A stretch of 64,000 bases of DNA. Source: DAOUJI01 sp965224415. GTDB taxonomy: Bacteria; Chloroflexota; Dehalococcoidia; Lucifugimonadales; JAGWBF01. The notes beneath the pieces are model-generated. The model was not told the origin of the DNA. It was given only the letters and a program-made list of their open reading frames with translations, and did no database searches. The stretch lies in contig CBDCZB010000005.1 in the NCBI GenBank assembly GCA_965224415.1, positions 372,001 through 436,000 of the forward strand. Direction: 5' to 3'. The translations under genes were made by a program, and so were the position numbers. Below are positions 43,790 through 53,146 of this stretch, piece after piece. How positions within the stretch are numbered: position 1 is the stretch's first letter; every line of letters begins with the position of its first letter.

Positions 43790-44422
43790 CTAGGCGGTGA
43801 CCTGGTAGGCCCAGATGCGGTGGATTACGTCAGGCTCGCCCTTGGGGAGAGGGTAGTAGGACTCGGATAGCTCGGCCAGCTTCCACTTGCCGGCTTCTTC
43901 CATGCCAGCCTGGTATTCCTTGAATCCGCCTTCTTCATACAGGTCCACCCGCAGGCTGAAAACTATGAACCCGCCTGGCTTGGTGATGCGGGCCAATTCG
44001 TCGAAGGCGTGGGTCGGGGCGTGGCCAGTGGTGAACACCCCCACGCTGATGATGGCGTCGAAGGAGTCGGTGTCGTATCCCAACTCCTCCCCGAGGGTCA
44101 TCTGGCGGAACTCTTTGTAAAGGTCCTTTCGCCGGGCCTCCTCCAGCATTCCCAGAGAGAGGTCCATAGCGTAGAGGTCCCGGTAACCCGACTGGGCCAG
44201 ACACTCGCCCACCAGACCTGTGCCGGCTCCTGCGTCAAGGATTTTTGCCCCTGTGGGAACGTGCTTAGAGAATAGGTCGGCCGCCGTCTGCGGGGCGTTC
44301 CACTCGAATTCCTCGGCCAGGTCCTTGTCGTATTCGGCGGCCCATTGGTCGTAGCGCTCCTCCAACTCCTGATTGGAGTTGGAGGAATAGACCCATTGGA
44401 CTCTGTTGTGACTGTCCGGCAT
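43790..44422 (-). CDS. Class I SAM-dependent methyltransferase
   Basis: A 210-residue methyltransferase. SAM-binding motif I is AKILDAGAGTGLVGECLAQS, motif II region YAMDLSLGMLEEAR and motif IV SFDAIISVGVFTTGHAP. ATG 44422 sits 1 bp beyond the upstream stop with GGAAGTAAC as ribosome site; the frame is open 16 more codons upstream. It is the third gene of panD-methyltransferase-methyltransferase. Substrate is unknown; the architecture resembles small-molecule methylases of the Williams-Beuren (WBSCR27)-like group. Confidence 0.87.
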   Translation of the reverse strand: MPDSHNRVQWVYSSNSNQELEERYDQWAAEYDKDLAEEFEWNAPQTAADLFSKHVPTGAKILDAGAGTGLVGECLAQSGYRDLYAMDLSLGMLEEARRKDLYKEFRQMTLGEELGYDTDSFDAIISVGVFTTGHAPTHAFDELARITKPGGFIVFSLRVDLYEEGGFKEYQAGMEEAGKWKLAELSESYYPLPKGEPDVIHRIWAYQVTA

Positions 44423-44423
44423 G

Positions 44424-45245
44424 TTACTTCCGGCAGATAAAGAGACCCCAACCCAACTCGTCTTTGTCAACGGCGGCGGCGGTCTCGATGTAGGCGGTGG
44501 TCAGCCACTGGAAGTGTTCGGCGTCGTCCAAAGTTTCGTCTTTGGGCGTGCGCTCGGACAAGCACAGGTAGCTTTGCCTCAGGTGGGGGGAAATATCCAA
44601 TGCTTCCAATATGTCAAAGCCCTGGTCCTTGAGGGCCTGCTGGTAAGACTCGAAACTGAATTCGGTGTCGAACAGCAGCCTCTCGTAGACGTAGGTCTGG
44701 GCTTCGGGTGTAATGTCCCGCTTTGGCCTGAGGAGGTCATCGAACACCATGACGCCGCCGTCAGCCAGGACGCGGTAGGCCTCGCTCAAGACCTGTCGTT
44801 TGTCGGGCACGTGGTAGATTACGGCCTGGCTCCACACGTGGGTGAAAGAGCCGTCGGAGAAGGGCAACTCGGTGGCTGAGGCCTTCTCGAAGGCCACCCT
44901 GCCACCTAATTCCGGGCTCAGCGCGGCCCGTTTCTCCAATGCGTTGGCCACACGTACCCCGCTGAGATCAATGCCTGCCACCCGGCCGCCGCTTGCGCTG
45001 GCTAGCCAGATGGCGGTTGTTCCGTTGCCGCAGCCCAGGTCCAGGACTGATGAGTCCTGGCCAATGCGGCCCTTTTCGACCATTGTCCGGTTCAGCCTGT
45101 TGCAGGCCCTGAGGAAGTCCTTGTCGCCGCTTTCGTCGAAGAGGCCCCAGTGGACGCTTCCGTCCTCATCCCAGACGGACCGGTATATGACGTCTTCCGA
45201 GTCGTAGTAGGACTCGGTTTCCTGCTCAGAAAACCTGCTGACCAT
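44424..45245 (-). CDS. Class I SAM-dependent methyltransferase (UbiE/sarcosine-methylase-like)
   Basis: A 273-residue methyltransferase. Motif I is SSVLDLGCGNGTTAIWLASA, acidic loop GIDLSGVRVANA, then ATELPFSDGSFTHVWSQAVI and YRVLADGGVMVFDDLL. The sequence order resembles glycine/sarcosine and tocopherol methyltransferases. The N-terminus (ESYYDSEDVIYRSVWDEDGS) is typical of that group. Its start overlaps the 3' end of panD by 20 bp, so the two are translationally coupled. Substrate is unknown. Confidence 0.88.
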   Translation of the reverse strand: MVSRFSEQETESYYDSEDVIYRSVWDEDGSVHWGLFDESGDKDFLRACNRLNRTMVEKGRIGQDSSVLDLGCGNGTTAIWLASASGGRVAGIDLSGVRVANALEKRAALSPELGGRVAFEKASATELPFSDGSFTHVWSQAVIYHVPDKRQVLSEAYRVLADGGVMVFDDLLRPKRDITPEAQTYVYERLLFDTEFSFESYQQALKDQGFDILEALDISPHLRQSYLCLSERTPKDETLDDAEHFQWLTTAYIETAAAVDKDELGWGLFICRK

Positions 45246-45597
45246 GTTTGGCTCCCTCGAGGTATTCCACGAACTGGTTGTCCTGGTCCACCAGAATCAT
45301 CTGTGGGTCCGGCCGTTCGTCGGTGACTTCGAAGGACATGATGATTATGCAGTCTCCTGTTGAGCTCAGCCGGGCGGCCGCTCCCTGTACGGCGACGACT
45401 CCTGAGCCGCGTTCGCCTGCTATGGCGTAGGTCTCGAACCGGTTGCCGTTGGTGATGTCGCAGACCAGGACCTTTTCGAAGTCCCACAGGTCAACCCGGT
45501 CCATCAGGTCCTCGTCAATGAGGATGCTCCCAACGTAGTCCGTGTTGGCATCGGTAACCCAAGCTCGATGAATCTTAGACCTTAGCACTTCTCGCAT
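45226..45597 (-). CDS. panD: Aspartate 1-decarboxylase (pyruvoyl)
   Basis: PanD makes beta-alanine for pantothenate and CoA. The 123-residue proenzyme has KIHRAWVTDANTDYVGSILI, where self-cleavage at the Gly-Ser bond yields the pyruvoyl group. NGNRFETYAI and GAAARLSSTGDCIIIMSF follow; the catalytic Tyr, Arg and Thr neighbourhood is conserved. ATG 45597 with AGGAGGTTGACA in front is chosen over the in-frame TTG at 45603. Its 3' end overlaps the methyltransferase gene. No panB or panC is nearby. Confidence 0.93.
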   Translation of the reverse strand: MREVLRSKIHRAWVTDANTDYVGSILIDEDLMDRVDLWDFEKVLVCDITNGNRFETYAIAGERGSGVVAVQGAAARLSSTGDCIIIMSFEVTDERPDPQMILVDQDNQFVEYLEGAKHGQQVF

Positions 45598-45603
45598 TGT
45601 CAA

Positions 45604-46650
45604 CCTCCTGATTTTCTTGCACTTTGTAAAGCGCTGCCCGCAACGGCGGGACTTAGTTAAGTAGAGTGTTTCGTGGTCTCCCTAGAGGACAATCACACAA
45701 TGCGCCTGGCAATACGATTCCCCTGGACGCATGTGTTGATTTGGACCTTGCGTTCGTTGCTCCGCTGTCGGGTCGCCTACCACCCAAAGCATAAATGAAG
45801 CATTTGCTTTGTAGTGGGCGAAGGAGCCGACGAGTTCGGCGGCAAGGTTAAGGCCAGAGGACCTTAAGGGAGAGGGGTCAGAGGACCCCGATAGATTGGA
45901 CCGGGGAGTTAAGGCTCACAGGGAAGGCTGTATCGCTGTCGGCTGCGATAACCCGCCGCCCTTCGGTGTATATGCCCTGTTCCGGGGCTCTTAGAGTATA
46001 TCTGCATGGCACACGTCCAGATGACTAGGCGCGGAGGCCGCGCGAGATCCCATCCACATCAACCACATCCCACTCGACTCCAGCAGAGTCTACCAGCGTC
46101 CTTGGGAACTGGTCAAGGCACCGAAACAGCCACCGCCGCAAGCGTTGATAAGCTTGATAGACCAAAAACCTAAAGCCCATGGACGTATTCTGTCATCATT
46201 GTAGGTTAACGCTGACCGATGTGGGGCAAAAATATATCCCTATAGACTATCCCACCGAAAATATCACTCCTGACCACGGGCGTCTGGGCTGCTGAACGTT
46301 AGCTGTGATAGACGTAGGTTACCCGCCCGTCTTCTACTGCACTGAGATTGGCGACATTGGTCTTAAGCGACAACGCCGTTGACCCAATCTCGGATAGGCG
46401 GTCCCCGGCGGGGCTCGGTTCTATGATATACTATGCCCACAAAAAGGCAGTCAGGGGGAATCGCAGTAGGCCATTCGCTGAGACCGAGCGTCATAGCAGG
46501 CGCTCCCGGCTCGCACAGGGAGCCTGCTTCCACTCCGTAACGGGGCGCTCTCAACTTGCTGGTGTAGCCGAACTCCTCCCGCAAGTCCTACGTCCCAGAC
46601 ACGCTCGGGCCGGTCTGCCGCATCCTCTGGTCCTGCAAGGCAGGTGATGC
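45604..46650. other. Gene-poor 1-kb region with hairpins
   Basis: No convincing protein gene. Several inverted repeats are present: 45775-45818 (GCCTAC...GTGGGC with CAAAGCA/TGCTTTG), 45848-45867 (TTAAGG/CCTTAA), 45874-45889 (GGGGTC-AGAG-GACCCC, perfect) and 46496-46527 (GCAGGC...GCCTGC). A TGATATACT extended -10 lies at 46424-46432, possibly driving degV. I do not recognise an RNA family. Confidence 0.4.
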
Positions 46651-47496
46651 GTGACCGTCAGAATCGTAACCGACAGCACTTCCGACATTCCCAGCGATGC
46701 AGCCCAGCGCCTTGGCATTGCCGTTGTGGCTCAGAATGTCCACTTCGGCACCGAGACCTACAAGGACAACGTCACTATAACCCCCGCCGACTTCTACTCG
46801 ATGCTGGCCAGCAGCCCGGAATTGCCCAAGACCTCGCAGGCGTCCCCAGCCGACTTCAAAGAAGTGTACGACGGGCTTGGCGGAGACGCGGACGGCATCG
46901 TATCCCTCCACATATCGTCCAAAATCAGCGGCACCTACAACTCTGCAGTCCAGGCCTCCACAATGACGTTGGCCGCCTGCCCGATAGAGGTCATTGACAC
47001 AGGGCAGGCGTCCATGGGGCTCGGCCTCGTGGTCGCCGCCGCGGCGGAGGCGGCCAATCGCGGCGCAGGCCATGATGAAGTCGTGTCAATTGCTCGCGAC
47101 GCGACGGCCCGGGCCCAATGCTTCTGCCTGTTTGAGACACTGGAATTCCTACAGAAGGGCGGCCGCATCGGCAAAGCCCGCGCGATGATAGGCACCGCTC
47201 TCCAACTGAAGCCCATGATTATCGTGAAGGAGGGAGTCGTGCATGAACTGGGCAAGGGCCGGACGTTCGCCAAAGCCCTTGTCAAACTGAAGCAGGTGGC
47301 GCGAGATTTTGCGCCGATCGAGGGCCTGGCAGTCATGTACAGCACCACTCCGGACAAGGCGCACGAGGTGGCCGACGACCTCAAGGACATGCTGCCCGAA
47401 GGCGCTCAACCCTACGTCACATGCTTCGGCCCCGCCTTAGGGGTGTACACAGGTCCCGGCGCCATCGGAATAGCCCTCCTCCAATCTAAGTCGTAG
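46651..47496 (+). CDS. DegV family fatty-acid-binding protein
   Basis: DegV/FakB-type proteins bind a fatty acid and present it to a kinase (FakA) in lipid uptake. The 281 residues open with VRIVTDSTSDIPSDAAQRLG and VHFGTETYKDN, then LHISSKISGTYNSAVQA, LEFLQKGGRIGKARAMIG and GPGAIGIALL. These are all DegV landmarks, including the Thr/Ser head-group contacts. Start is GTG 46651 after GGCAGGTGATGC. No FakA kinase is in the window. It is monocistronic. Confidence 0.92.
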   Translation: MTVRIVTDSTSDIPSDAAQRLGIAVVAQNVHFGTETYKDNVTITPADFYSMLASSPELPKTSQASPADFKEVYDGLGGDADGIVSLHISSKISGTYNSAVQASTMTLAACPIEVIDTGQASMGLGLVVAAAAEAANRGAGHDEVVSIARDATARAQCFCLFETLEFLQKGGRIGKARAMIGTALQLKPMIIVKEGVVHELGKGRTFAKALVKLKQVARDFAPIEGLAVMYSTTPDKAHEVADDLKDMLPEGAQPYVTCFGPALGVYTGPGAIGIALLQSKS

Positions 47497-47666
47497 GGCG
47501 CCCACAGTGAGCGACCCACCGGAGCCAATCTGGGACGATACGGGACCCTCGCATTGACAACCGAAGACTTTGGAGGTCATCCAGCGTTATTTCTCCGGTT
47601 GACTCCCCAGGCCGATAGCCCCCGTCGATGGCCTCTACGGAAGCCGGTCCAGCATAGAGTTTCCGG

Positions 47667-48824
47667 CTAGCTTGCCGTAAATGAGCTGACAGTGTCCCCG
47701 TTCACGATCACGGTGTATTCAACGCCGGGATCGAAGTCGGACCCCAAAGGGACGTAGGTCTCCACTGTTGGATAGTCCGCGGTGCAGACAACATTCGGGT
47801 CTGCGACCTGGTGGTGGGTGATAACCACATCTATCCTGTTAGCCTCCTTTCGCCGGATCTCGTAGCCGTTGAACTGGGAACAGCCGCTGCCTTTGGGCAT
47901 GCCGGACACGACCCGAAGTTGGTACTGGACCGGATCGCTTTCCAGTATCACTACATCGGCGCTCTCTATGGGTGACTCGACGATGAAGGTATCCCTCAGG
48001 CCGGTCCGGGGCAGGGTAAAGGCCGTGACCGCTGAATCGTTAACGATCACCCTGTAAGTCTGCCCAGGTTCAAGAGGCGTTCTAAGGGGCATTACGGTGT
48101 CAAGCTCCACCACCTGCTCGTGACATGGGATCGCCCACGAGGTGGGCGGCGGCGGCATCAACGTAACCCGGGCGACAATGTCGTAGCCGTCCAGTTTCAA
48201 CTCCTCGTTGCCGGGGCGGGCACAGCCTTCGATGGTGGACTGGTAGTAAGCAATCCGCAGAAAGGGCTCCGGCTCGTTGGGAATCAGATTGGCCCAAACC
48301 ACAGGGACCGGCGCCTCCACCCAAGTCCGCCAGTCCTCGTTGCCCTCAACCTGGTCGGGCGGAGGTTGCACCAACACCAGGAGCATATCCACCTTGTCGG
48401 TATTGCCGTGGGTTATCACCTCGTATGCCGTATCGTTGGTGAACGCAAGGCGGCCGGCGGATTCGACGATTCTGGCTTGGATGGAGTATGTGTTCCGGGA
48501 GTCAATGTCTTCACGGTTATATCTGACCTTGAAATTGACGGGAACTTGGCCCGGGTCGGATATGGTCTGGCGAGCTATCAGCGGAGCGGAGGCGTCGGCG
48601 TAGGACACGTCCCGCAGCTCCACTACGAGGGTGGCGCCTTCGGTAAGGGCTATCCGTTCCCTATAGGTGACGGAGCCGCTTACCGATGCGTTGGGGTCCT
48701 TACCTGAGGTCACTTCCAGTTTCGAGTAGGACGGTCCCGCATCTCCCCCGCAAGCGGCAAACGCCAGCAGCAGGACGGAAACTCCTATAGCCGAAGGGAG
48801 GCCGGTTTTTATGTAGGTCTTCAT
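47667..48824 (-). CDS. YbaY-family lipoprotein
   Basis: A 385-residue lipoprotein: ATG 48824 with AGAGGTTGCCCGT upstream, signal peptide (SAIGVSVLLLAFAAC) with lipobox Cys, then SVTYRERIALTEGATLVVEL and PVNFKVRYNREDIDSRNTYS, the YbaY/DUF domain of beta-sandwich type. The C-terminal 200 residues are two further repeats, each ending ...GxxYTVIVNGDTVSSFTAS or TYRVIVNDSAVTAFTLP. Extracytoplasmic; function is unknown. The frame is open 26 codons upstream of the chosen ATG. Confidence 0.82.
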   Translation of the reverse strand: MKTYIKTGLPSAIGVSVLLLAFAACGGDAGPSYSKLEVTSGKDPNASVSGSVTYRERIALTEGATLVVELRDVSYADASAPLIARQTISDPGQVPVNFKVRYNREDIDSRNTYSIQARIVESAGRLAFTNDTAYEVITHGNTDKVDMLLVLVQPPPDQVEGNEDWRTWVEAPVPVVWANLIPNEPEPFLRIAYYQSTIEGCARPGNEELKLDGYDIVARVTLMPPPPTSWAIPCHEQVVELDTVMPLRTPLEPGQTYRVIVNDSAVTAFTLPRTGLRDTFIVESPIESADVVILESDPVQYQLRVVSGMPKGSGCSQFNGYEIRRKEANRIDVVITHHQVADPNVVCTADYPTVETYVPLGSDFDPGVEYTVIVNGDTVSSFTAS

Positions 48825-49127
48825 ACGGGCAACCTCTGTGACTGGGATACGATTCGGTTGCATATTGCAACGACAATTATATAGACGGAGCCCGGCCCGC
48901 ATTTGTTCCGGCCCTCGCCGCCCCCCTCTTCCCCCAGTCGAGCGGGAACCAGAGTGGCACGCTCTAAGTGTCCTACCGCTCCAACATCATGTACAATGCT
49001 TCCAACCATCCAACCGAGGTCTATACGACTACGGTTTCCGGCCAGAGTTGGACCAGGAAACCCCACAGAAGTCCTCCGCCAACCTGGGCGCAGCTCGAAA
49101 ACCATATGCACAAAGAGGGAGGCTGAC

Positions 49128-49685
49128 ATGGCCCGAACACCCACAGTAACCAGAGAATCCGTACCCGAACGTGAACGGGAGGCTTTCGACGCATTCGTAG
49201 CGAACCGGGGCGAAATACCGACCACGGGGCCCGGCTCCGTCATCCTCAACGCACCGGAAGTCGCCCAACGCGCCCTTGGCCTGGCCCAATACCTGCGCAC
49301 CGACACCTCGCTTAACCCCCGCATCCGGGAGCTTGCGATGCTGTTGGCCGCCCGGGAAAACGATTGCCAGTTCATCTGGAACGCCCACGCCCCAGCGGCG
49401 CGGCGGGAGGGTCTGCGCGACGAGATCGTAGACGCCCTGCGCGACAAACAGGACCTGCAGGGCTTGGCCGACGACGAGGCCGCCGTAGTGAACTATGGCC
49501 GCGAATTCTTCCGCACCCACCGCGTCAGCCAGGAGGCTTTCGACGCAGTGGTTGCCCACTTCGGCGCCAACGGCACGACGGAGCTCACCACCCTGATGGG
49601 CTGCTACGCCATGCTGGCCTTCAACGTCAACGCCTTCGGTGTGGAGCTCCCTGAGGGGCATGCCGAAAAAGCCCTGCCTATTTAG
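49128..49685 (+). CDS. Carboxymuconolactone decarboxylase family protein
   Basis: A 185-residue AhpD/CMD-fold protein: GPGSVILNAPEVAQRALGLA, RIRELAMLLAARENDCQFIW then NAHAPAARREGL, VVNYGREFFRTHRVSQEAFD and ELTTLMGCYAMLAFNVNAFG. The CxxC of peroxidase-type AhpD is not present (only one Cys near the active helix), which favours a decarboxylase-like or hydrolase-like role. ATG 49128 follows GAGGGAGGCTGAC. Monocistronic. Such proteins are common in Chloroflexota that degrade aromatics. Confidence 0.87.
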   Translation: MARTPTVTRESVPEREREAFDAFVANRGEIPTTGPGSVILNAPEVAQRALGLAQYLRTDTSLNPRIRELAMLLAARENDCQFIWNAHAPAARREGLRDEIVDALRDKQDLQGLADDEAAVVNYGREFFRTHRVSQEAFDAVVAHFGANGTTELTTLMGCYAMLAFNVNAFGVELPEGHAEKALPI

Positions 49686-49794
49686 GGGCTGCTTATTGGC
49701 TGTGGGGATTGGTGGTAGGAGTCGGGGGTACGAGTGTCGTGTTTGAATCAGACCGGTAGCATGGTCGACTTGACTTCGATGATGGCTATGTAAC

Positions 49795-52095
49795 TCATGG
49801 CGTGACCTCGTACTCTACCTGTGCGACCTTGTCCTCGTCTGCGTATACATACACCACATAACGTCCTGGCGCCCACCGTTGCGATGGCGAAGGACCCACT
49901 GAAAACCGACTAGTACCGCCTATGTACCGAGGTTCTGCTGCCAGGGTATAGGTTCGTCGACGAAAATCGAACCCATCCTCGTAATGCTCTACTATGTCTA
50001 AGTGTACATCTCGGGAGCCGCCCAACAGACTGTACGAGTACTCCAATGTGAGATACACCCAGTCGGTGGCATCCCGGGCGGAAAAGACGGTTACAGCAGG
50101 TCCGTTTTCCCCGATTGTGACATACGACTGGTCAATGCGTCCCCTGATGGCGGGTAGAGCAGGGTCTGCCGGGGCAGTATCACGATACGAGAGGTCGTAA
50201 GACTCTGCACTGTCATACCAACGGTCAACGATGGCTTTCCCCGGTTCGTATTCCATAAGAAACGCTTCCCTGACGTGCCGGATGCCCACTGAAGTTCCTC
50301 GGTAGTCATCGGCATCGTCTTCCACTTCTGATACAAGATAGAGCCTGTGGAACCCTTGTTGGAATTTTTCTTCTCCCAGCGCGCGATAAAGATCTATAAA
50401 GATCCGCTCCCCCAGGGAATAATTGCATCCGAATTCAACGTCGCCTCTAGATTTCCCTAGCCTCTCCAACTCCGCGATACTGCGGGCATAGGCGCAGGGA
50501 CGGTTCGTAACACTTATCAGAGTGCCGGTTCGCTTCCCTTCGATGATTGAGGCCAAAACGTCCGCAGCGCCTTCATCAACCCAGTCAGCATTGCCACTCC
50601 AATAGTAGTGGGCTACCTCGTGAGCGATGTTCGAGCCAGCGAATTCTGCTTCGTGACTGCCGTCATCGATGTCGTACGTTGGACGAATGGCGATGTGAGT
50701 GCCAAAATTTGTCCCTGCGGAGGAGCCGGCGACGGCGTCTTCGTAAAGCAACCCGATGAAGTTGGTTGGAAGAGGCTCCTCCATGTACTCTTCAGCACTG
50801 CGGACAGAGTGCTCCAACAGATCCATCGAGCGAGCTGCCCCGGGCCTAGTTCGGATAATCAAGAGGTCGACGTCACCCGACAACGGCAATGTTATAGTGC
50901 GCTGTTCTAAGAGTACGCTATTGGGGGCCAGCAAGACACCGATTAGATCCGGATTCGTTTCTGCGACCCCATTCAGCGTGGCGACTACTGGAGCTAAGTC
51001 GTTCGTTATGCCGTCTCGCATGGTAGGGTGGGACATAACACTCGCGAACGACTCCGGCTTGAAAGCCGCGAGTTGCCGTAGTGAGGCCATAGCCGACACG
51101 TCGGACGGCTCAACGGTTTCTACGAATGGCATAACGACAATCCGCAACGCAGCCTCCATGTCTTTGTCAGCTATCGAAGCGATGTCTTCCAGTAGAGTGT
51201 ATTCGGTGCCGTCGATATTATCTCGCACCCAATCCAGTGACACGACCGACACACCGACTTCGGTACCCTCATTCGCTATATATGACAGGTGTTCAATCGC
51301 CTTGACTTCCGCAGCCTCAATACCGTTCTTTACCCAGGCTAGCAATACAACAGATGAAGTTACCTCGGTACTGCGCATATTGCTTAGCCAATCAATCCCT
51401 TTGGCCTCTATCTCGTTAACGCCGTCCTGCACCCATCCCAAGGCGACAATAGACACACCGACTCCGGCATCCTTGTTCGTGATGTAGGACAGGTGCTCAA
51501 TCGTCTTGACCTCAACATCGTCAATGCCGTCCTGCACCCAGCTTAGGGCGACGACAGACGAAGCAACCCTGCCATCGGCTATATTGTTCATCCAACTAAC
51601 CGCACTCGCCTCCAAGTCGTTAATCCCGTCCTGCACCCAACCCAATGACACGACCGCTGATGCGACTTCACGGCTTTCTACCGCGAGATAGAGCAAATCT
51701 TGAATCGCTTCATATTCCGTATCATCTATGCCGTCCTGCAGCCAAGCCAGTTTGTTGATCGAGGAGGCCAACTCCGGAGCTTCCTGTTCTAGCCAGGGAC
51801 CGTTTTTGAAATCGCGTAGGTACGACGAACCATGAGCAGTAGGAATGGACGCCGGAGTGGGAGTATTCATCGCCTGTGTGGCAACAGTGGTCGGGATGAG
51901 GGTGTTGCTTGGGAGCGGAGTCCCTGGAGTCGGAGTAAGGACGGGAGCAACGGTATGTGTGGGGCTTGGGAGAACAGCTTTGGGATTCTCTGAGGCTTTT
52001 GGCTCGGCGTCCACACATGCGAGCGCGACTATCATCAGGAGAACCGTCAGCCCTCCTACAACAAACCAAGCCTTAGCTCTTGACTGATAGTTCAT
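49795..52095 (-). CDS. Repeat lipoprotein with HExxH metallopeptidase domain
   Basis: A 766-residue secreted lipoprotein. The signal peptide VVGGLTVLLMIVALAC ends in a lipobox Cys, then a Pro/Thr-rich linker (about 30-95). From about 105 to 330 are six repeats of roughly 40-44 residues centred on LxWVQDGIxxxExxxIxxLxxI (e.g. VSLGWVQDGINDLEASAVSW). The peptidase part follows: NIAHEVAHYYWSGNADWVDE with GAADVLASI gives HExxH plus a downstream Glu, the gluzincin pattern. The C-terminal ~130 residues look like a beta-sandwich. I know of WVQDGI-like repeats in Chloroflexota proteins but not their function. Confidence 0.83.
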   Translation of the reverse strand: MNYQSRAKAWFVVGGLTVLLMIVALACVDAEPKASENPKAVLPSPTHTVAPVLTPTPGTPLPSNTLIPTTVATQAMNTPTPASIPTAHGSSYLRDFKNGPWLEQEAPELASSINKLAWLQDGIDDTEYEAIQDLLYLAVESREVASAVVSLGWVQDGINDLEASAVSWMNNIADGRVASSVVALSWVQDGIDDVEVKTIEHLSYITNKDAGVGVSIVALGWVQDGVNEIEAKGIDWLSNMRSTEVTSSVVLLAWVKNGIEAAEVKAIEHLSYIANEGTEVGVSVVSLDWVRDNIDGTEYTLLEDIASIADKDMEAALRIVVMPFVETVEPSDVSAMASLRQLAAFKPESFASVMSHPTMRDGITNDLAPVVATLNGVAETNPDLIGVLLAPNSVLLEQRTITLPLSGDVDLLIIRTRPGAARSMDLLEHSVRSAEEYMEEPLPTNFIGLLYEDAVAGSSAGTNFGTHIAIRPTYDIDDGSHEAEFAGSNIAHEVAHYYWSGNADWVDEGAADVLASIIEGKRTGTLISVTNRPCAYARSIAELERLGKSRGDVEFGCNYSLGERIFIDLYRALGEEKFQQGFHRLYLVSEVEDDADDYRGTSVGIRHVREAFLMEYEPGKAIVDRWYDSAESYDLSYRDTAPADPALPAIRGRIDQSYVTIGENGPAVTVFSARDATDWVYLTLEYSYSLLGGSRDVHLDIVEHYEDGFDFRRRTYTLAAEPRYIGGTSRFSVGPSPSQRWAPGRYVVYVYADEDKVAQVEYEVTP

Positions 52096-52169
52096 CGGGA
52101 ACGTCTTCCAATACTCGTGCCTAACGATTCCTTTCAGGCACGATACTTGTAGGAAGATAGCTAGTTAGA

Positions 52170-52184
52170 TGGTGGAGATAGGGG
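52170..52184. repeat. att site (distal copy)
   Basis: TGGTGGAGATAGGGG, identical to the last 15 bases of tRNA-Ala (including CCA) on the opposite strand. It lies just upstream of the lipoprotein start at 52095, marking the far end of the island. Confidence 0.8.
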
Positions 52185-52900
52185 CAATAATATTTAGCTA
52201 CAAATAAGCTCGATATTGAGACTACTTACCACACTCCTTACCACAATATCGACGGCTTCAACAGGGAAGCTGCGGTACTCCCCGGAAGGTGAACCTTGTG
52301 CCCGGCTGCAAGCCACGACATTTCACGGCGTCTCCTGTTCGAGTCTTCCCTGGTGGGCCTATTTTGACGATAGACAGAACCATCTTCGAGATGTGGCTCG
52401 GCAGCTTGTGAGACTTACCAAGGTCTGGATTGTGACAGGACGGGATGGGTCGTGGCAAATGCAGCCCATCACTCTAGCCAGGCGACAACCTCTCCGCTCA
52501 GCATCCCGGATCGTTGTAGCGCCAGGTCCGAACACACCCGTCGTGACTGATGAACCAAATGTGCTCGCTTTTGCTTATCAACCTTACGTGGAGTGACCTC
52601 CTCTTGAAGGCCATTGCCTAACCTTTCGGAACAGGACAGTCCTACAACACGAGGAGTCTTAAGAGCCACATCCTCCAAGACTTGCACACCCTGCTGGGCA
52701 AGGTGCCCACCCCGGCGATATCTGTAATCCCTTATTTCCCTCGCGGGTATCACCGCATGCCACCTTCCCCAACTGTTGGTCTCTTCACAACCGTCTCATA
52801 TGTCCTGAACGAGTACACACCATTGACTCCATATACCAAGCAGCATATCCTTGAATTGTTTCCAAGAACATCAGGTCAAGGTTTCAGGAGGCAACCGAAT
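52185..52900. other. Island end without a recognisable gene
   Basis: About 715 bp inside the distal att site. Open frames exist on both strands (for example plus strand to 52596) but none has recognisable similarity, ribosome site or family motif. A piece at 52340-52370 with GTTCGAGTC looks faintly tRNA-like but lacks stems. Likely decayed island DNA. Confidence 0.4.
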
Positions 52901-53146
52901 ATGGCATCAACCAAACGCCTGATCCCGACCGGCGATTGCTGGTGTGGGTGCGGGGCGGAGACGGCAATTGGGGCATTCTTTCTGCCGGGTCATGACAAGG
53001 CCGCAGAGTCCGCAGTGATCTCGGTTGAGTACGGCGGCGTCCCAAGGTTCCTGGTGCAACACGGCTACGGACCGGAGGGCAAGAATCCCAAACGTGAGGT
53101 GGACCAGTGGCGCTCCAAGGGTAAACCCAGGAGTGCGGCCCGATGA
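52901..53146 (+). CDS. Small Cys-motif protein upstream of hsdM
   Basis: An 81-residue protein, start ATG 52901 with AGGAGG upstream. It contains GDCWCGCGAETAIGAFFLPG then HDKAAESAVISVEYGGVPRF and HGYGPEGKNP. I recognise it as a conserved small hypothetical often seen beside restriction-modification and defence genes, but have no function for it; CWCGCG could bind a metal. Its TGA overlaps the hsdM ATG by 4 bp, so it is coupled to the methylase. Confidence 0.72.
   Translation: MASTKRLIPTGDCWCGCGAETAIGAFFLPGHDKAAESAVISVEYGGVPRFLVQHGYGPEGKNPKREVDQWRSKGKPRSAAR

Noticed and set aside
46348..46647. 99-codon plus-strand frame before degV
   Set aside because: No ribosome site, Arg/Ser-rich, includes the hairpin at 46496-46527.
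52300..52380. tRNA-like segment with GTTCGAGTC
   Set aside because: Could not form acceptor, D or anticodon stems.
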